Shown here: positions 10,819 through 21,106 of the stretch, one piece after another
Layout: each line of letters opens with the position of its first letter
Numbering within the stretch: position 1 is the stretch's first letter
NCBI GenBank assembly: GCA_030734395.1
Contig: JAUZTG010000048.1
Coordinates: 868,001 to 932,000 of the forward strand
Direction of reading: 5' to 3'
Length of the DNA: 64,000 bases
Source: Sarocladium kiliense
Lineage: Eukaryota; Ascomycota; Sordariomycetes; Hypocreales; Sarocladiaceae
Notes under the pieces: model-generated
The model's database searches: none
Seen by the model: the letters and a program-made list of their open reading frames with translations, nothing else
Told to the model about the DNA's origin: nothing
Translations under genes and position numbers: made by a program

Positions 10819-11762
10819 AGAAACGTTGGTTCGAGTACGCAAGAGACGCTGCAGAGATGTGATGGGGAGTATATATATGAACAGACAGTACATAAATTGA
10901 GCTCAAGAAGTAAGCCAGAGTCTGGATCCTAAGAAGGACTTGTGACTGAGCCTCTTTTAAAGCCACCATGTTCACCCTGAAGGCCACCGTGCCCATGTTC
11001 TGAGTATGCCACAACTGTCCTAACCGAGGTTTGTTGTCAACGACAGGCAGCAAGCTGTCCTCGAAGTCGCCTTCCAACCCGTACCCCCCGAAGGCATGAG
11101 TCTTTTAACACTGTCATAACAAGATTAGCAGCAGCTCTCGAGAATGGTATGTAGTATGAGATTCTCACCTCGTTGGAGTTAGGATCCTGCCTATCGCACC
11201 AGTAATTGGCCCCATCCTCCCGGCAGTTGTTCTCACCACGCACGCAGTAGAACTTGACCTCTCCCGTCGGAGCCCGGTACCTAGCTTCGTTGGACTGGTT
11301 GTCGCAGGTATCAATCGAAGCCAGTTCCTTAACCATGTCCCGCTCCACATGCAGGATATTGGCCGAGACACAGACCGTGTCGCCAGCCTCGCCGTTGCAA
11401 GTATGCGTCTCGCCAGTAGTCACTGTACTGGTCCATCCGACGCCAGCACTGCTCCAAGGGGTGTTGACACCGGCTTGAATGGTCCACCCGACAGTGTGGC
11501 TGTTCAGCTTCGAGACGGAGCAGCTGCCATCTGCACCGCAGGCGATGTTGCTGGTGACCTGCATGTGGAGGTATTCAGCTTCTTCGTTGGGCTCGTCTGC
11601 AATCTTCATGCCACACTCGCCGAAGCAGCAGACTATTTCATTCTGGCGGGCGAAGAGCTCTGAAGGGCCCACGGCGGGATTCGGAGAAGCAGGCAGAGCA
11701 AAGACTCCTTGGAGAAGAGCGAGGGTAACGCTGAGACGGGCGAAATTCATCATACTGGGCAT
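10790..11762 (-). CDS. Secreted protein of unknown function
   Basis: I do not recognise this protein. Exon 1 (11169-11762) encodes a signal peptide (cleaved around ALPASP), a possible ELFARQ propeptide end, then a Cys-rich domain of about 150 residues (for example CCFGECG, DGSCSVSKL, CNGEAGDTVCVS, CVRGENNCREDGANYWCDRQ). A donor GTGAGA at 11168 follows. A 67-bp intron to the AG at 11102 puts exon 2 (10790-11101) in phase, giving THAFGGYGLEGDFEDSLLPVV. The last 45 residues look poorly constrained, and exon 2 would overlap the last exon of the Cip1-like gene on the other strand. The 3' end is therefore uncertain; the unspliced frame would end at 11037. Starts at 11762, 11753 or 11750 are possible. 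Even Cys spacing suggests disulfides. Confidence 0.6.
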
Positions 11763-12570
11763 TATAGGAAGTGTTCCAGGGTTGAGCTAGGAAACGATAA
11801 TGATGAAGTGAAGAGAAAGTCGAGCGACTGGTAATGTTGGTTCTGGGGTCGAAGTTTATGAAGACGATCGAACCTTACTTATACTCTTCAGTATCACCAG
11901 CAATCCTGCTCTGTCCCTTCTTCAATATCCTGATTCTCTATAATCGATTGGGAGCTCCATCGTGTACTGCTCTGCTTCCTGAGGCCAAGACCGCGAAGGA
12001 TTCTATATCCTTGGCAGAAGGCTTCGAAGTAACACAGATTCGTACATATTCGAATCAGAACAAATGCCAAGTCGTGATCCTTCACACTTGAGCATCTCGT
12101 TTGTGGCTTTACGGAATAGGATCGAGTTTCATAGTAGGGATGACGTAGAGGAGAGGGAACTTGGAGCAGGTCCCTACTATCGTGTAGGAGGATCTGTTAT
12201 AGGATCACCAATACCGAACACTGATTTGCTGTCTTACGAAGTTGTGAAAAGTACAATGATATTGCCTGCTGCTATAGATCTCGATCACCATTCATTATGC
12301 ACCCCAGAGATCCAAAATCTGGGCGACATTTGGGCGCAAGACGTTTCCGATTCGTCGCTTTGCGAATTGGCTGCTACAGTTGTAATTTTGCCGTGGATTA
12401 AGCTTCCAGCGATGATGATCATTCTTTTGCAGTGGTCACTTGATCCTTGAAAATCTCTTGGCCAAGATTCCTCGACTGTCCGCTGCACTGCCCACTTCTC
12501 AAGATGGCCACCAGTTAGAGCCATCTCGAGAAGTATCCCCTTGATCGAGAAAAGAGAGAGCTCAGGTGTA
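11763..12570. other. Intergenic, 0.8 kb, no gene recognised
   Basis: Holds the promoter of the secreted protein and the 3' flank of the lyase gene. A plus-strand frame of 128 codons at 12064-12450 has no recognisable feature. Confidence 0.5.
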
Positions 12571-13852
12571 TCAAGTTGTGTCGACAAACACCGGTGCTGT
12601 TCCAAGACCCCGATCCTTGACTGTGGCATTGACAGGGTTATCGCTGTAGCGATATTTTCCTTCAGCCTCCTGCAGAGTGATGTTAGATCAAGCACACGCA
12701 CACAAGGAGAACCTATGACATAGATGAGTTACGAACCCAGTATTTCGGGAAGCCCACACCCTCGCAGACTTCAGTAGCGCTCAAGATCATAGGTGGCGCG
12801 CCAACAAGCATGCTGGCCTTGAGACCCTGGAGTGCTTCGCGGATGGCTTTCAATTTGGCAGCCACAAGGGTAAACGGATATGCCACCACGCTGAAGCCCA
12901 TAGAGGCCAGCTCCTGGGCTGAAAGGTTCTCTGTCAACCCTCCTTCGATAACTGCGAGTGTTTAGAAAAGATCCAAGCGACCAAGCTGTGTCAGCGGAGA
13001 AGGTCAAGACGTACTGTTCGCCATCATCGGGATGTCAACAGCCTGGAGACACTTTTGCATGGTAGACTTGTCCGGCAATGCTTCCACAAAGACTACATCA
13101 ACACCAAGTCTCTTGTACTCTCTGGCTCGGTAGATGGCTTCGTCAAAGCCTAGAATGAGTGAGTCGGTGCGGCCCATGATTACAATGTCTTTGCCCTCCT
13201 CTCTCGCATCAACAGCGGCTCGGATTCGAGCGAAAGCCTCTTCCCTTGAGACCACGGATTTGCCCTTGGTATGCCCACATCCTGATTCGCATTGGATCAG
13301 TATTTCGCTGCTTGATTTGCAGCACCGCAGCTGTTACTGTGTTCATTACTCACTCTTCGGCCAAGTCTGGTCTTCAATCATGATACCTGCTGCGCCCGCC
13401 AACGCGAAGCTCTCGACAGTCCTTCGGACGTTCATAGGACTGCCGTATCCTGTGTCGCCATCAACAAAGATTGGAACAGAAACTTGTCTCGATGTTTCCT
13501 GGATTTTGTCGCACATCTCCTGCATGGCGATGTAGCCAGTATCGGGCAGTCCGTGGGTACTAGCAACAGTGTATCCAGAGAGGAACACCATAGGAAAGCC
13601 CGCTTCCTCCACGAGTCGTGATGAGAGACCATCATAGGAACACGGCTGCGCTAGAACCTTGGACGGATCTCGATGGGCTTCAAGAAGCATGGACCTCAGA
13701 CGGGACGCAGGCTCAGAGGGAACCCTACCACGGACATTGGGAACCGTCAGGGTGACATCCCTAGCTTCGGAAGTATGACGCTCGACGCAAAGCTGTTTGC
13801 TTGCTTCTAGAGCGAAAGGGTAAGGTGTCTCGGTTGGAATTTTGGCAATCAT
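12571..13852 (-). CDS. Isocitrate lyase/PEP mutase superfamily enzyme (2-methylisocitrate-lyase-like)
   Basis: Four exons, 13354-13852, 13015-13281, 12737-12951 and 12571-12669, join to 359 residues. Landmarks of the Mg-dependent C-C/C-P lyase superfamily are all present: SGY in the N-terminal half, metal-binding VDGDTGYG (D131, D133), IEDQ (E160, D161) and the loop WPKRCGHTKGK with candidate catalytic Cys168. The Cys loop excludes plain PEP mutases and points to a lyase on an acidic 2-hydroxy-tricarboxylate or oxaloacetate-like substrate; the exact one is open. The final exon (EAEGKYRYSDNPV...) is found only if the weak donor GTTCGT at 12736 is used; without it the frame stops eight codons later. 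The start at 13852 is the first ATG of the frame. It lies beside two regulators and an MFS gene. Confidence 0.85.
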
Positions 13853-14119
13853 CTTCTTTGAGAGGGGCAAGATTGGATTCTGGTAATGACAGCGTATAGA
13901 ATGAAAAGCACAAGAGTGTTAAACCCAAACCATGCATATGGATGCCAGACAGAACAAGCAAGGAACGATGCGATTTAAAAGCCAACAGGTAAGCACCTTT
14001 TCTCCAACTCTGCGCCCTGGTTTTCCATGTGTTAATCAGATATCACGAGGTTACAATCGGGCGACCCCCAGCCGCCTCCCAGCCCTTCCTTGCGATGCCG
14101 ATCCCCGTGAGATCCCGTC

Positions 14120-14130
14120 AGATTCCGCGA
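14120..14130 (-). promoter_or_regulatory. Shared word 1 (AGATTCCGCGA on + strand), lyase promoter
   Basis: Exact 11-bp match to 20647-20657 upstream of the MFS gene. It lies 268 bp before the lyase ATG and includes the half-site TTCCGC, which also occurs twice between the two regulator genes (17355 and 17456). Reading it as a regulator site is inference. Confidence 0.3.
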
Positions 14131-14148
14131 AGTCAACGCATGACCTGG

Positions 14149-14159
14149 CCCGGCCGGAA
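14149..14159 (-). promoter_or_regulatory. Shared word 2 (CCCGGCCGGAA on + strand), lyase promoter
   Basis: Exact 11-bp match to 20593-20603 upstream of the MFS gene. It contains a CGG/CCG arrangement of the kind bound by Zn2Cys6 dimers. It is distal to word 1 in both promoters. Confidence 0.3.
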
Positions 14160-14533
14160 CAGTAACCCAATACAACCATTACGACCATTCCGAAAGGATA
14201 TACAGTCCAAGTTGAGCTTACTTCACCAGCACCGGTCTCTGGTGCTCCTCGGTTGTCTTCATTGACGGGTAAGATGACACATCATGAGGCAACGTGAAAG
14301 CAAAGAATTAGTAGTTGCTGATTGAGCTGATCCCCAATTAAGCGAATCACCCACAGGCTACCTGTTATATGTACAATTTCACGTGAATTGAGCATTTAAA
14401 TCGGGCCAGATCTCCTGAAAGTCATACTCAGCGTTGCGCAGGCAGAACCATGAATTCGTGGCATCGACACCGGTGTCATTGCCCCTTCGGAAGTGGAAGT
14501 GACTGCAATTTCTTGATACGATGACCCCTAATT

Positions 14534-17116
14534 CTACATCTGCTGTACAAAGGGCAGACCCCATAAGAAGTCCCAGTCACCATCGCCATGAGTCGGGAAG
14601 GTTTCCGACTCGTTCAATCCTGAGACTCCGAAAGGCGCCATGGACACATCAAGCGGCAGCGACATCCATTCATCAAGACCGGAATGCTGCGCAGAGCCAT
14701 GATAGAGACCAATGCCACTGCTGTCGAAGGCAGAAACCCCCTCTCCACCACTGAAGGTTGTAACGGAGATGCCGTCTGGAGCAACACCTACGACGAAGCT
14801 GTTTCTCATCTGGGCAAGATGCATATCGAGCAGGGTCGCGTAGCGGGAGGCCAGGTGCATATCCTCCCATGTATTTCGCCGGAGGGCATCAATAGCTTGC
14901 TGCAGGATATCTAAGGACTCCCCTAGCCTTGAAGCCGGTGCTCCCATGCTCAAGGCTTTGAGGAGGAAGATGGATGCTGTGATAGCGCGAAGCAGTACGC
15001 GCATTGGACAGTAGCTCAGAGTTCCGTCCTGAGCTAGGCGGATAAGCCCACGGAGTACGTGGCAGCTGCTGTCAGTGACTTGTTGAATGAGCCCATAGTC
15101 GACGGATGTGATGCAAAGCTGGACAGCGGTGGTCGGTACGCTGCGATGTGACGAGTTGGTGGCCGGTTCTTTGCTACCTAAGCCGAATGCTCGGTCTACG
15201 ACTGCCTGTAACCCCAGGCTATTGATCATGATACAGTTATAGTGATACTCTGAGGCTAGGCTTTCGTAAGCTCGGATTTGGCTGGTCCTGTCAAGCACGT
15301 CGAGGTTGGTCTGTCGCCAGTTCCAGAGTTGTTCTTGGAAGTGCTTGACGGCGTTGACGTACGCGTAGCTCTGAATGAGTTGGAATGTCACAGCCGTCGA
15401 AGGAAACACCGTTCCGTATATCGACCGTGCTATTTGTGCCAGACGGAACCAGGAGTTGACGATGCCAGTGTCGACGCATGGAGGGGCGTCTTCGGGTGTA
15501 AGGGGGTCGGAAATCACCATGTCTAGACTTGCGGGGATCATGGACGTGCAGCTGAGCCGCGCAGCAAATTGATGATCTGCGATGTGAAGAATCTTGCGCA
15601 TCCATGGATAGTTGGCAGCGTCTCTGTGCTTTGGCGCCACGCCTGGCGCTGATGTTGTTGCTGTTGCTCGTTCTGTTCCTCGCGGTTGAAAGACGCCGAG
15701 CTCGTGACCAAGAGTCATTGCCAAACCAAGAAACATCCAGGACATTCGATCGCCGAGCTTTGCTGGGGATACGACTTCCTCTTGCCACTTGGTTGGAATG
15801 TCTGTATCTTCTAGTGCTTGGTTGTCGTCCGGGCCGTCTCGGTCGTCTGGCATAAGGTAGATAAGGGCAGAGTCCCAACCGTCAGACTCCGGCGGGAATT
15901 GTGTCGATCTTGGGTACCATTCTGTGAGGATAATGAGAGCTTGAATAGACCGGAATGTTCGTGTCTTCGCCTTGGACCTCTTCTCTTGCCCAAACACGAT
16001 CCGACTGATAAGGTGCTTGCAGTGATCCCACAAGCGCTGATGGAGCATAATGTTTCGCGATAGTCCGCCGCCGCCGCGGAGATTGTGATACCGGCAGGAT
16101 ATGACAAGCAGGGTGCAGCATAGTAGAGGCTCTTGAGTGATCAATTGATAGTGGTTCTGATGGTCCTGGTAGAAATCGTCGACAACTGGGGACAGTGGCC
16201 CCAGATTCTTGAAGAAACTACATGCCAGCAGCAAGGGATCAGTATCTCCACCCGAAAAGCCTTGATGTAGAGTGTATGAGGAGCATTGCGTACAGATCGA
16301 TGTAGGAGACGGCCTCCGTGGCAGTGAGCCAACCCATTCTCACGAAGCGAAATGACTCCCAAAGACGGAGAATGCTCGGTTCAGGCTGGGACAAGGCCAT
16401 CTCTACCATTGGCCAGGGTTGAATCCACTGGGGGCTGGTCGTAGATGCATCTTCCATGTTTGGTCGTGCAGACTGTGCCAGCAGCCTCATCGCATCCTCA
16501 TTTCTGGACACGGTGGTTCGCATTATTGTATCACGAAGAGGCGGCTGCGGCATCTCTGCGGACGCATTGGTGGTGTTGCCCCCGAAGTTCGGGATACGTC
16601 GTGCGACATCGAGTGAGGAATCATCAGGACTTCCTTGAGATACAGAGGCACGCAAGAGCCCTGAATTGTTGTTATCATCTGTTGAGTTGCCTCTTCTTGG
16701 ATGTGGCGATACGGAGAGCTCTGATCTTCTCCCGCTGAGTTCGTGTGAATGCGGGTGAAGGGGGAACTCATTCCTCATAGGAGCGCGATTGTCTACTTCA
16801 CGTTGTCTTAGAACCGAATACACATAGCGAATCGGGAAAACATGTAACGATTCTGGGTTGTCAGGCACTTCATACCCTTTCTAGCATCGGCTAATGTGTG
16901 ATCACCATCGCTGTTGCTGGTGATACTTTGTCGCCGAGGTTCTGAGCCAGCCGACCCAGCGGAAAAGGAGCATTGGCGGGACTCGCGCTTGCACTTGATA
17001 CATGGCGCACCGATGGTATCCCGATGTCTTTCCTCGATAAAACATCTTGTCTTTTTCTTCCGGCACCATTCACAAGCCTTGTAAATACGCTGGTAGTCTC
17101 TTGATCGTGGCTTCAT
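14534..17116 (-). CDS. Zn2Cys6 transcription factor (fungal-specific regulator 1)
   Basis: Exons 16876-17116, 16294-16792 and 14534-16217 join to 807 residues. The N terminus holds a binuclear zinc cluster: CEWCRKKKTRC, a loop of 14 residues, then CIKCKRESRQC (C-x2-C-x6-C twice). A polar, low-complexity linker follows. The middle homology region, the fungal_trans domain that usually senses effectors, spans roughly residues 240-650. Intron 1 (83 bp, GTATGA donor) and intron 2 (76 bp, GTACGC donor) both keep phase, and intron 2 removal gives the continuous SYIDLFFKNLGPLSP. The protein is nuclear and binds CGG-type sites by family. It is divergent from a second Zn2Cys6 gene at 17858 and lies just downstream of the lyase gene in reading order, so local regulation is plausible. 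Target and effector are unknown. Confidence 0.9.
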
Positions 17117-17361
17117 CGTTGGTTGAGGTTGGGGATACCTGCATCACCCTGGGAAAGCACGGAAAGGAAGGGGAACGGGAGGTCAGGGAATCCGACGGGA
17201 TCTGTCCAAACATGGTACATTACCACACTTTAGGTAACGTGACCGAGGGGAGAGTCTCGGTGCGAAGTCCGACTTAAGAGATGGGTGCCAAGAACCTGAT
17301 GTTATACCATTGGTGCATTGGCTGTGCGCTCCGCGAGATCCCGCCCGGGCCTAGTTCCGCT

Positions 17362-17371
17362 CCGGGATCGG
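17362..17371. promoter_or_regulatory. Everted CCG-N4-CGG pair
   Basis: CCG at 17362-17364 and CGG at 17369-17371 with a 4-bp spacer, the geometry known for Leu3-type zinc cluster dimers. It is placed between two Zn2Cys6 genes, so autoregulation is possible. Confidence 0.3.
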
Positions 17372-17386
17372 GTCGGAGAACCCTGT

Positions 17387-17397
17387 CCGATGGACGG
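17387..17397. promoter_or_regulatory. Everted CCG-N5-CGG pair
   Basis: CCG at 17387-17389 and CGG at 17395-17397; the symmetric core extends to TCCG...CGGA. Only 15 bp from the CCG-N4-CGG pair. Confidence 0.3.
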
Positions 17398-17857
17398 ACC
17401 ACTCTGTCTCAAAACATGAAGAGGACGGATTCAAAAGGGACGGGAAAGCCTGGAATTCCGCAAAGGCTCGGTTGGATCCCGAGTCTTTGTACAGACTATG
17501 GATCATGGCCAGAGGTTGCAGAGATGTGGTGCCTCAGGCCTCTGTTCCCCACAGATCATATACCCCGTATCCGTGCCACTCCGCTAAACGGACTGGCACC
17601 ACTTCTGATGGCATCACCTCCCTTTCCTGGAATACGGCGATATCGGACCGGCAGGATTCTGTAGATAGCGATAGCTAATCGTCCTCCCCAACAACAGAGA
17701 TGTTTCAACCAGCAAGGGACACGTTCGCTTATTTGCGGCTCTTATCTCTGTTCGAGTTCTGTTGTCTTTTTGTGCTATCCAACTTCCTGGTTTACAATAC
17801 AGCTTTATTCCTTGAACTTCTTGCTGTTGTGGAGGAACATAGCTCTCACGATCACGT

Positions 17858-20163
17858 ATGTCCCATAATCAGACGCGGCAATCGCGCCCTCGGCCCGGTC
17901 GGCGCGATGCAAGCTACCCAAAGCTCTCGTCCAGCTCCCATGAAGAACAACAATCCTCTCTCCATGACGGCAGGAGACACATGAAAAGGAGCTCCCGGGC
18001 GTGTCTGAATTGTCGCTCCCGAAAGATACGATGTAACGTCCTGCAGGCGGCCCCCTGCAGCCACTGCAAGACGAATAATGTCCTATGTGTGATGGCAGGA
18101 AGCCGGCGCACGAGGTGTGTTCCCTTCTCATAATTGCTTCGACCGATCTGGCGCTTTCTTCACGATGACGATGGCTGACGAATTCTATAGGCACATACAA
18201 CCACCTCCCGTCTCGAGACGCATCACAAGTGCAGCGCAAATATCTGCTTCAAGTCCGAAGCCGGAGTCCAAAGTGCACGGCATGGAGCCGTCGCCTGATC
18301 AGCCTTATATCCCTGGAAAAGAAGTCATCTTGTATCATCAGAAGGCGGAGCGTCCCTCTTTCATCAAGCCACCGTCATCTCGAGTTGAGCAGCGCCACCT
18401 TGAGTTCCTCCGTTCAGAGGGCGCTCTGTCACTTCCGGACCGACAAAGTCAACAAGCGATGGTGGAGGCCTTCGCCGTCTTTTCTTATCCCTACCTACCA
18501 ATCGTTGATCTCAAAAAGCTTCTGGATCCTCTGCAGGACTATGGACATTTGACAACAGCACCATGTATCGGACTATTACTCTACCAGGCCATACTGTATG
18601 CGGGATCAGCATTTGTGGATGCACACTATTTCCAAGGAAAAGATGGTGCTTTGGCGAGTCGCAGAGCTACAAGAGCCGAGCTCTCGCGGCGAGTTACGGT
18701 AAGTCGTCTCTGTCCCCGGCTTTAAAGAACTTGAGAAAGGGAAGCATGTCGACTAACAGTCACAGCTACTCTATGATCTCGGGTACGCAGCCGAAGATAG
18801 CATTGAGCTGATACAAGTGGCATTGATCATGTGCTCCGGCTCTGAGACGATTTCCGACTGGAAGAACTCTTGGTATTGGATGGGTCAGGCCATCTCCTCA
18901 GCGCTTGCTATCGGCCTCAACCGCCAGCCATCCCGCAAGAACGCTGCGGCATCCGATGAGCCCTTATCATCGGAGCAGAAGCTCCGGAGAAGGATATGGT
19001 GGACATGCTATATGAGAGATCGCTTCTTGTCATTGGGTATGAACCGATCACCTCGGATTAGCGACGCGGATTGCACGACTGCCCCTCTAGCCATGAGCGA
19101 CTTTGAGTACCTCACGATAGACCCGACAGACACCAGCTTGACAAACCCGGGATACGGAGCTCTGTTTGAGGATACAAAAAAGCAAGCAGCATTGGCCGAG
19201 ATATGCATCCATAGGCTCAGGCTGTCGCAAGTGGTCGACATCATCGCCCGCGTCCAAGAAGCGTACGATCGCACTGAGAACGAGATCGCTGCAGCTGAAG
19301 CGGATGGTTGGCTTGACCAGGAATTCAGCCGGGCAGAGGCGGCCTTGGAATACTGGTTGATCTCGCTACCGCCATCCTGCGTTTACCGAAAATTGAAGAG
19401 TGTGGAAAGAGGCAGCGAATCTATCATCGTCAATCGCAATCATATGCATATGGCCTATCACGCGCTCAAGTACACTCTCCATCGACCGAGGTTCCTCCCA
19501 ACGTCCCCGCGGCGACGTGATCCGACAGCCAAGCTTTCGAGCGACATTTCCGGAGCCCGGACCATGAGTTCTGCGATCCAGATCAGTCTTATGACGCAGG
19601 AGCTGGATCGCCTGGGGCTCGTGAAGTACCTGCCGGTGTCGGGAGTGACGGTCATCTTCCCAGCTATGGCTATAAGCCTGCTGGAGATGAAGACCACCAA
19701 CACGATACAGCAGCAGTGGGCTGCCCAACGATTTATGACATGTTCCAAAGCAATGGAAGTATTGAAAGAGACGTATCAGACCGCAGAAGCCGCCATGGAC
19801 TACCTAAAGAAGGCCCTCCAAGCCGCATCTCTCGATCTGAACGATGTATTGCTCGCGGCGGGTCGATGTGAGGAGAGAGGCATATTGGTGACAGATTTCA
19901 TGGAGACGTGGCATCCGGCCCTGCTCTTGGATGAAGCTGCCGCTACTGAGCATGAGATCCTGGGAGGGTTCGAGGCTTACATACATGGAGGGGACGATCC
20001 ATTTGGCAGTGAACCAGGGCTAGGTCTGCCGTTGCCTGAGTTCTCGAAGTCGGAACCTAGCAGCTCTTCAGCTGGTGAGGGTGAGGTGAGTGGAGGTTTG
20101 AGTCTGGAGTGGGATTTGGGTACGGGCGACTCAGCGTTCAAAGGTCTTGAGCAAATGGTCTAA
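17858..20163 (+). CDS. Zn2Cys6 transcription factor (CTF1-like regulator 2)
   Basis: Exons 17858-18114, 18191-18698 and 18766-20163 join to 720 residues. The zinc cluster CLNCRSRKIRC...CSHCKTNNVLC lies at about residues 49-77. The fungal_trans domain follows with the marker RRRIWWTCYMRDRFLSLGMNRSPRI, typical of the cutinase transcription factor 1 group. Intron donors are GTGTGT and GTAAGT; joining across both restores RHIQPP and RVTLLYDLGYAAED. A Glu/Ser/Gly-rich acidic tail (SSSAGEGEVSGGLSLEWDLG) could activate transcription. CTF1-type proteins control cutinase and fatty-acid genes, but this general similarity does not fix the target here. It is divergent from regulator 1, with the MFS gene next downstream. 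The ATG at 17858 is the first in frame ahead of the cluster. Confidence 0.9.
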
Positions 20164-20592
20164 TAATGTAATTGAGTTGGAAGTTTGTACACAGGAACAG
20201 TAGCCCTAGCCGTAGGGCTGGATTCACTGTTGACTTCACCACGAGCAACACATCAGCTGCAAAGGTGCTTTCGTCATATCCTCCGGGTACACCTGGCTCA
20301 TGAGACCGTGTCCGCTCGTTTCCTCACAGCCTAGTTTCACATGCCCAACAAGAAGCCCGACTCACGGCAGACTCTACATAATGGGAGCGAAATGACTTCG
20401 TTCGGGTACAAAGATCCACTCTGTTCACCGCACTCAGATCGGCAATAAGGGATGAACAGCAAATGGGTCACTCTCCACCCATTCTAAGCTTATACTGTTA
20501 GACCCCAAGCACATCCCAGGGTCATGATTCGCCTGTCGTTAGCCTGTCTTACTAGGCCAGTAGTGCTCCTCTCATCCGCGCTGGACTCAAGT

Positions 20593-20603
20593 CCCGGCCG
20601 GAA
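20593..20603 (+). promoter_or_regulatory. Shared word 2, MFS promoter
   Basis: Exact copy of the 11-mer at 14149-14159, 504 bp before the MFS start codon. Confidence 0.3.
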
Positions 20604-20646
20604 TCTCACGGCATCTCAGATCCACGGCGTCCCTCTCCCTGTTCAG

Positions 20647-20657
20647 AGATTCCGCGA
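20647..20657 (+). promoter_or_regulatory. Shared word 1, MFS promoter
   Basis: Exact copy of the 11-mer at 14120-14130, 450 bp before the MFS start codon and proximal to word 2, the same order relative to the gene as in the lyase promoter. Confidence 0.3.
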
Positions 20658-21106
20658 CACTTCGGACCATCGCATACGTGCCTGATACTCGGCCTAGCGT
20701 AGCATCACATCATCACCTATTGTGGGAAATCGTAAGATCGACCCAGGTCAATGCACCCCAAGCCATATCCCCCAGAATCTGCTCTTCCCCCGCACGAAGG
20801 CTACATTGCCTGCCCGTCCCCGGACTTTAAACCCAACTAGACTGTGGGGGGAGATGGGGAGAGGACTCCATCCACAACAGCTGTAAAACCCTGGTACTGG
20901 CGCCCAATCCTGAGCCCACGGACGGGGTATTTAACAAGAGCTACCAGCCTTGTCTCTCGTTCATTTTCCCCCTTCTCCCTGATCTTCAGGATTGACGAGA
21001 GAAAGGCTCCTGTCTTTGGCCCTTCTTTTCTGTAGCTCTCCCCTCTTTTATTGCAGCTTGTTTGCCTGTTACAGCGAAGCTGTGATTACTTTCTTATAAC
21101 GCTACC

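Larger units (their letters stand above)
13853..14533. other. Upstream region of the lyase gene
   Basis: Contains the lyase promoter and the 3' flank of the first Zn2Cys6 regulator. Two 11-bp words here recur upstream of the MFS gene at 21.1 kb and are listed separately. Confidence 0.5.
17117..17857. other. Shared upstream region of two divergent Zn2Cys6 genes
   Basis: 741 bp with several CGG/CCG elements, including two close inverted pairs listed separately, and two TTCCGC half-sites at 17355-17360 and 17456-17461. No coding sequence is supported. Confidence 0.6.
20164..21106. other. Upstream region of the MFS gene
   Basis: 943 bp. Contains copies of both words found upstream of the lyase gene. 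TATTTAA lies at 20928 and a pyrimidine-rich stretch follows from about 20950 to 21060, common before fungal transcription starts. No gene seen. Confidence 0.5.

Noticed and set aside
13853..13870. Upstream start for the lyase at 13870
   Set aside because: The codon there is TTG on the minus strand; the first ATG is at 13852.
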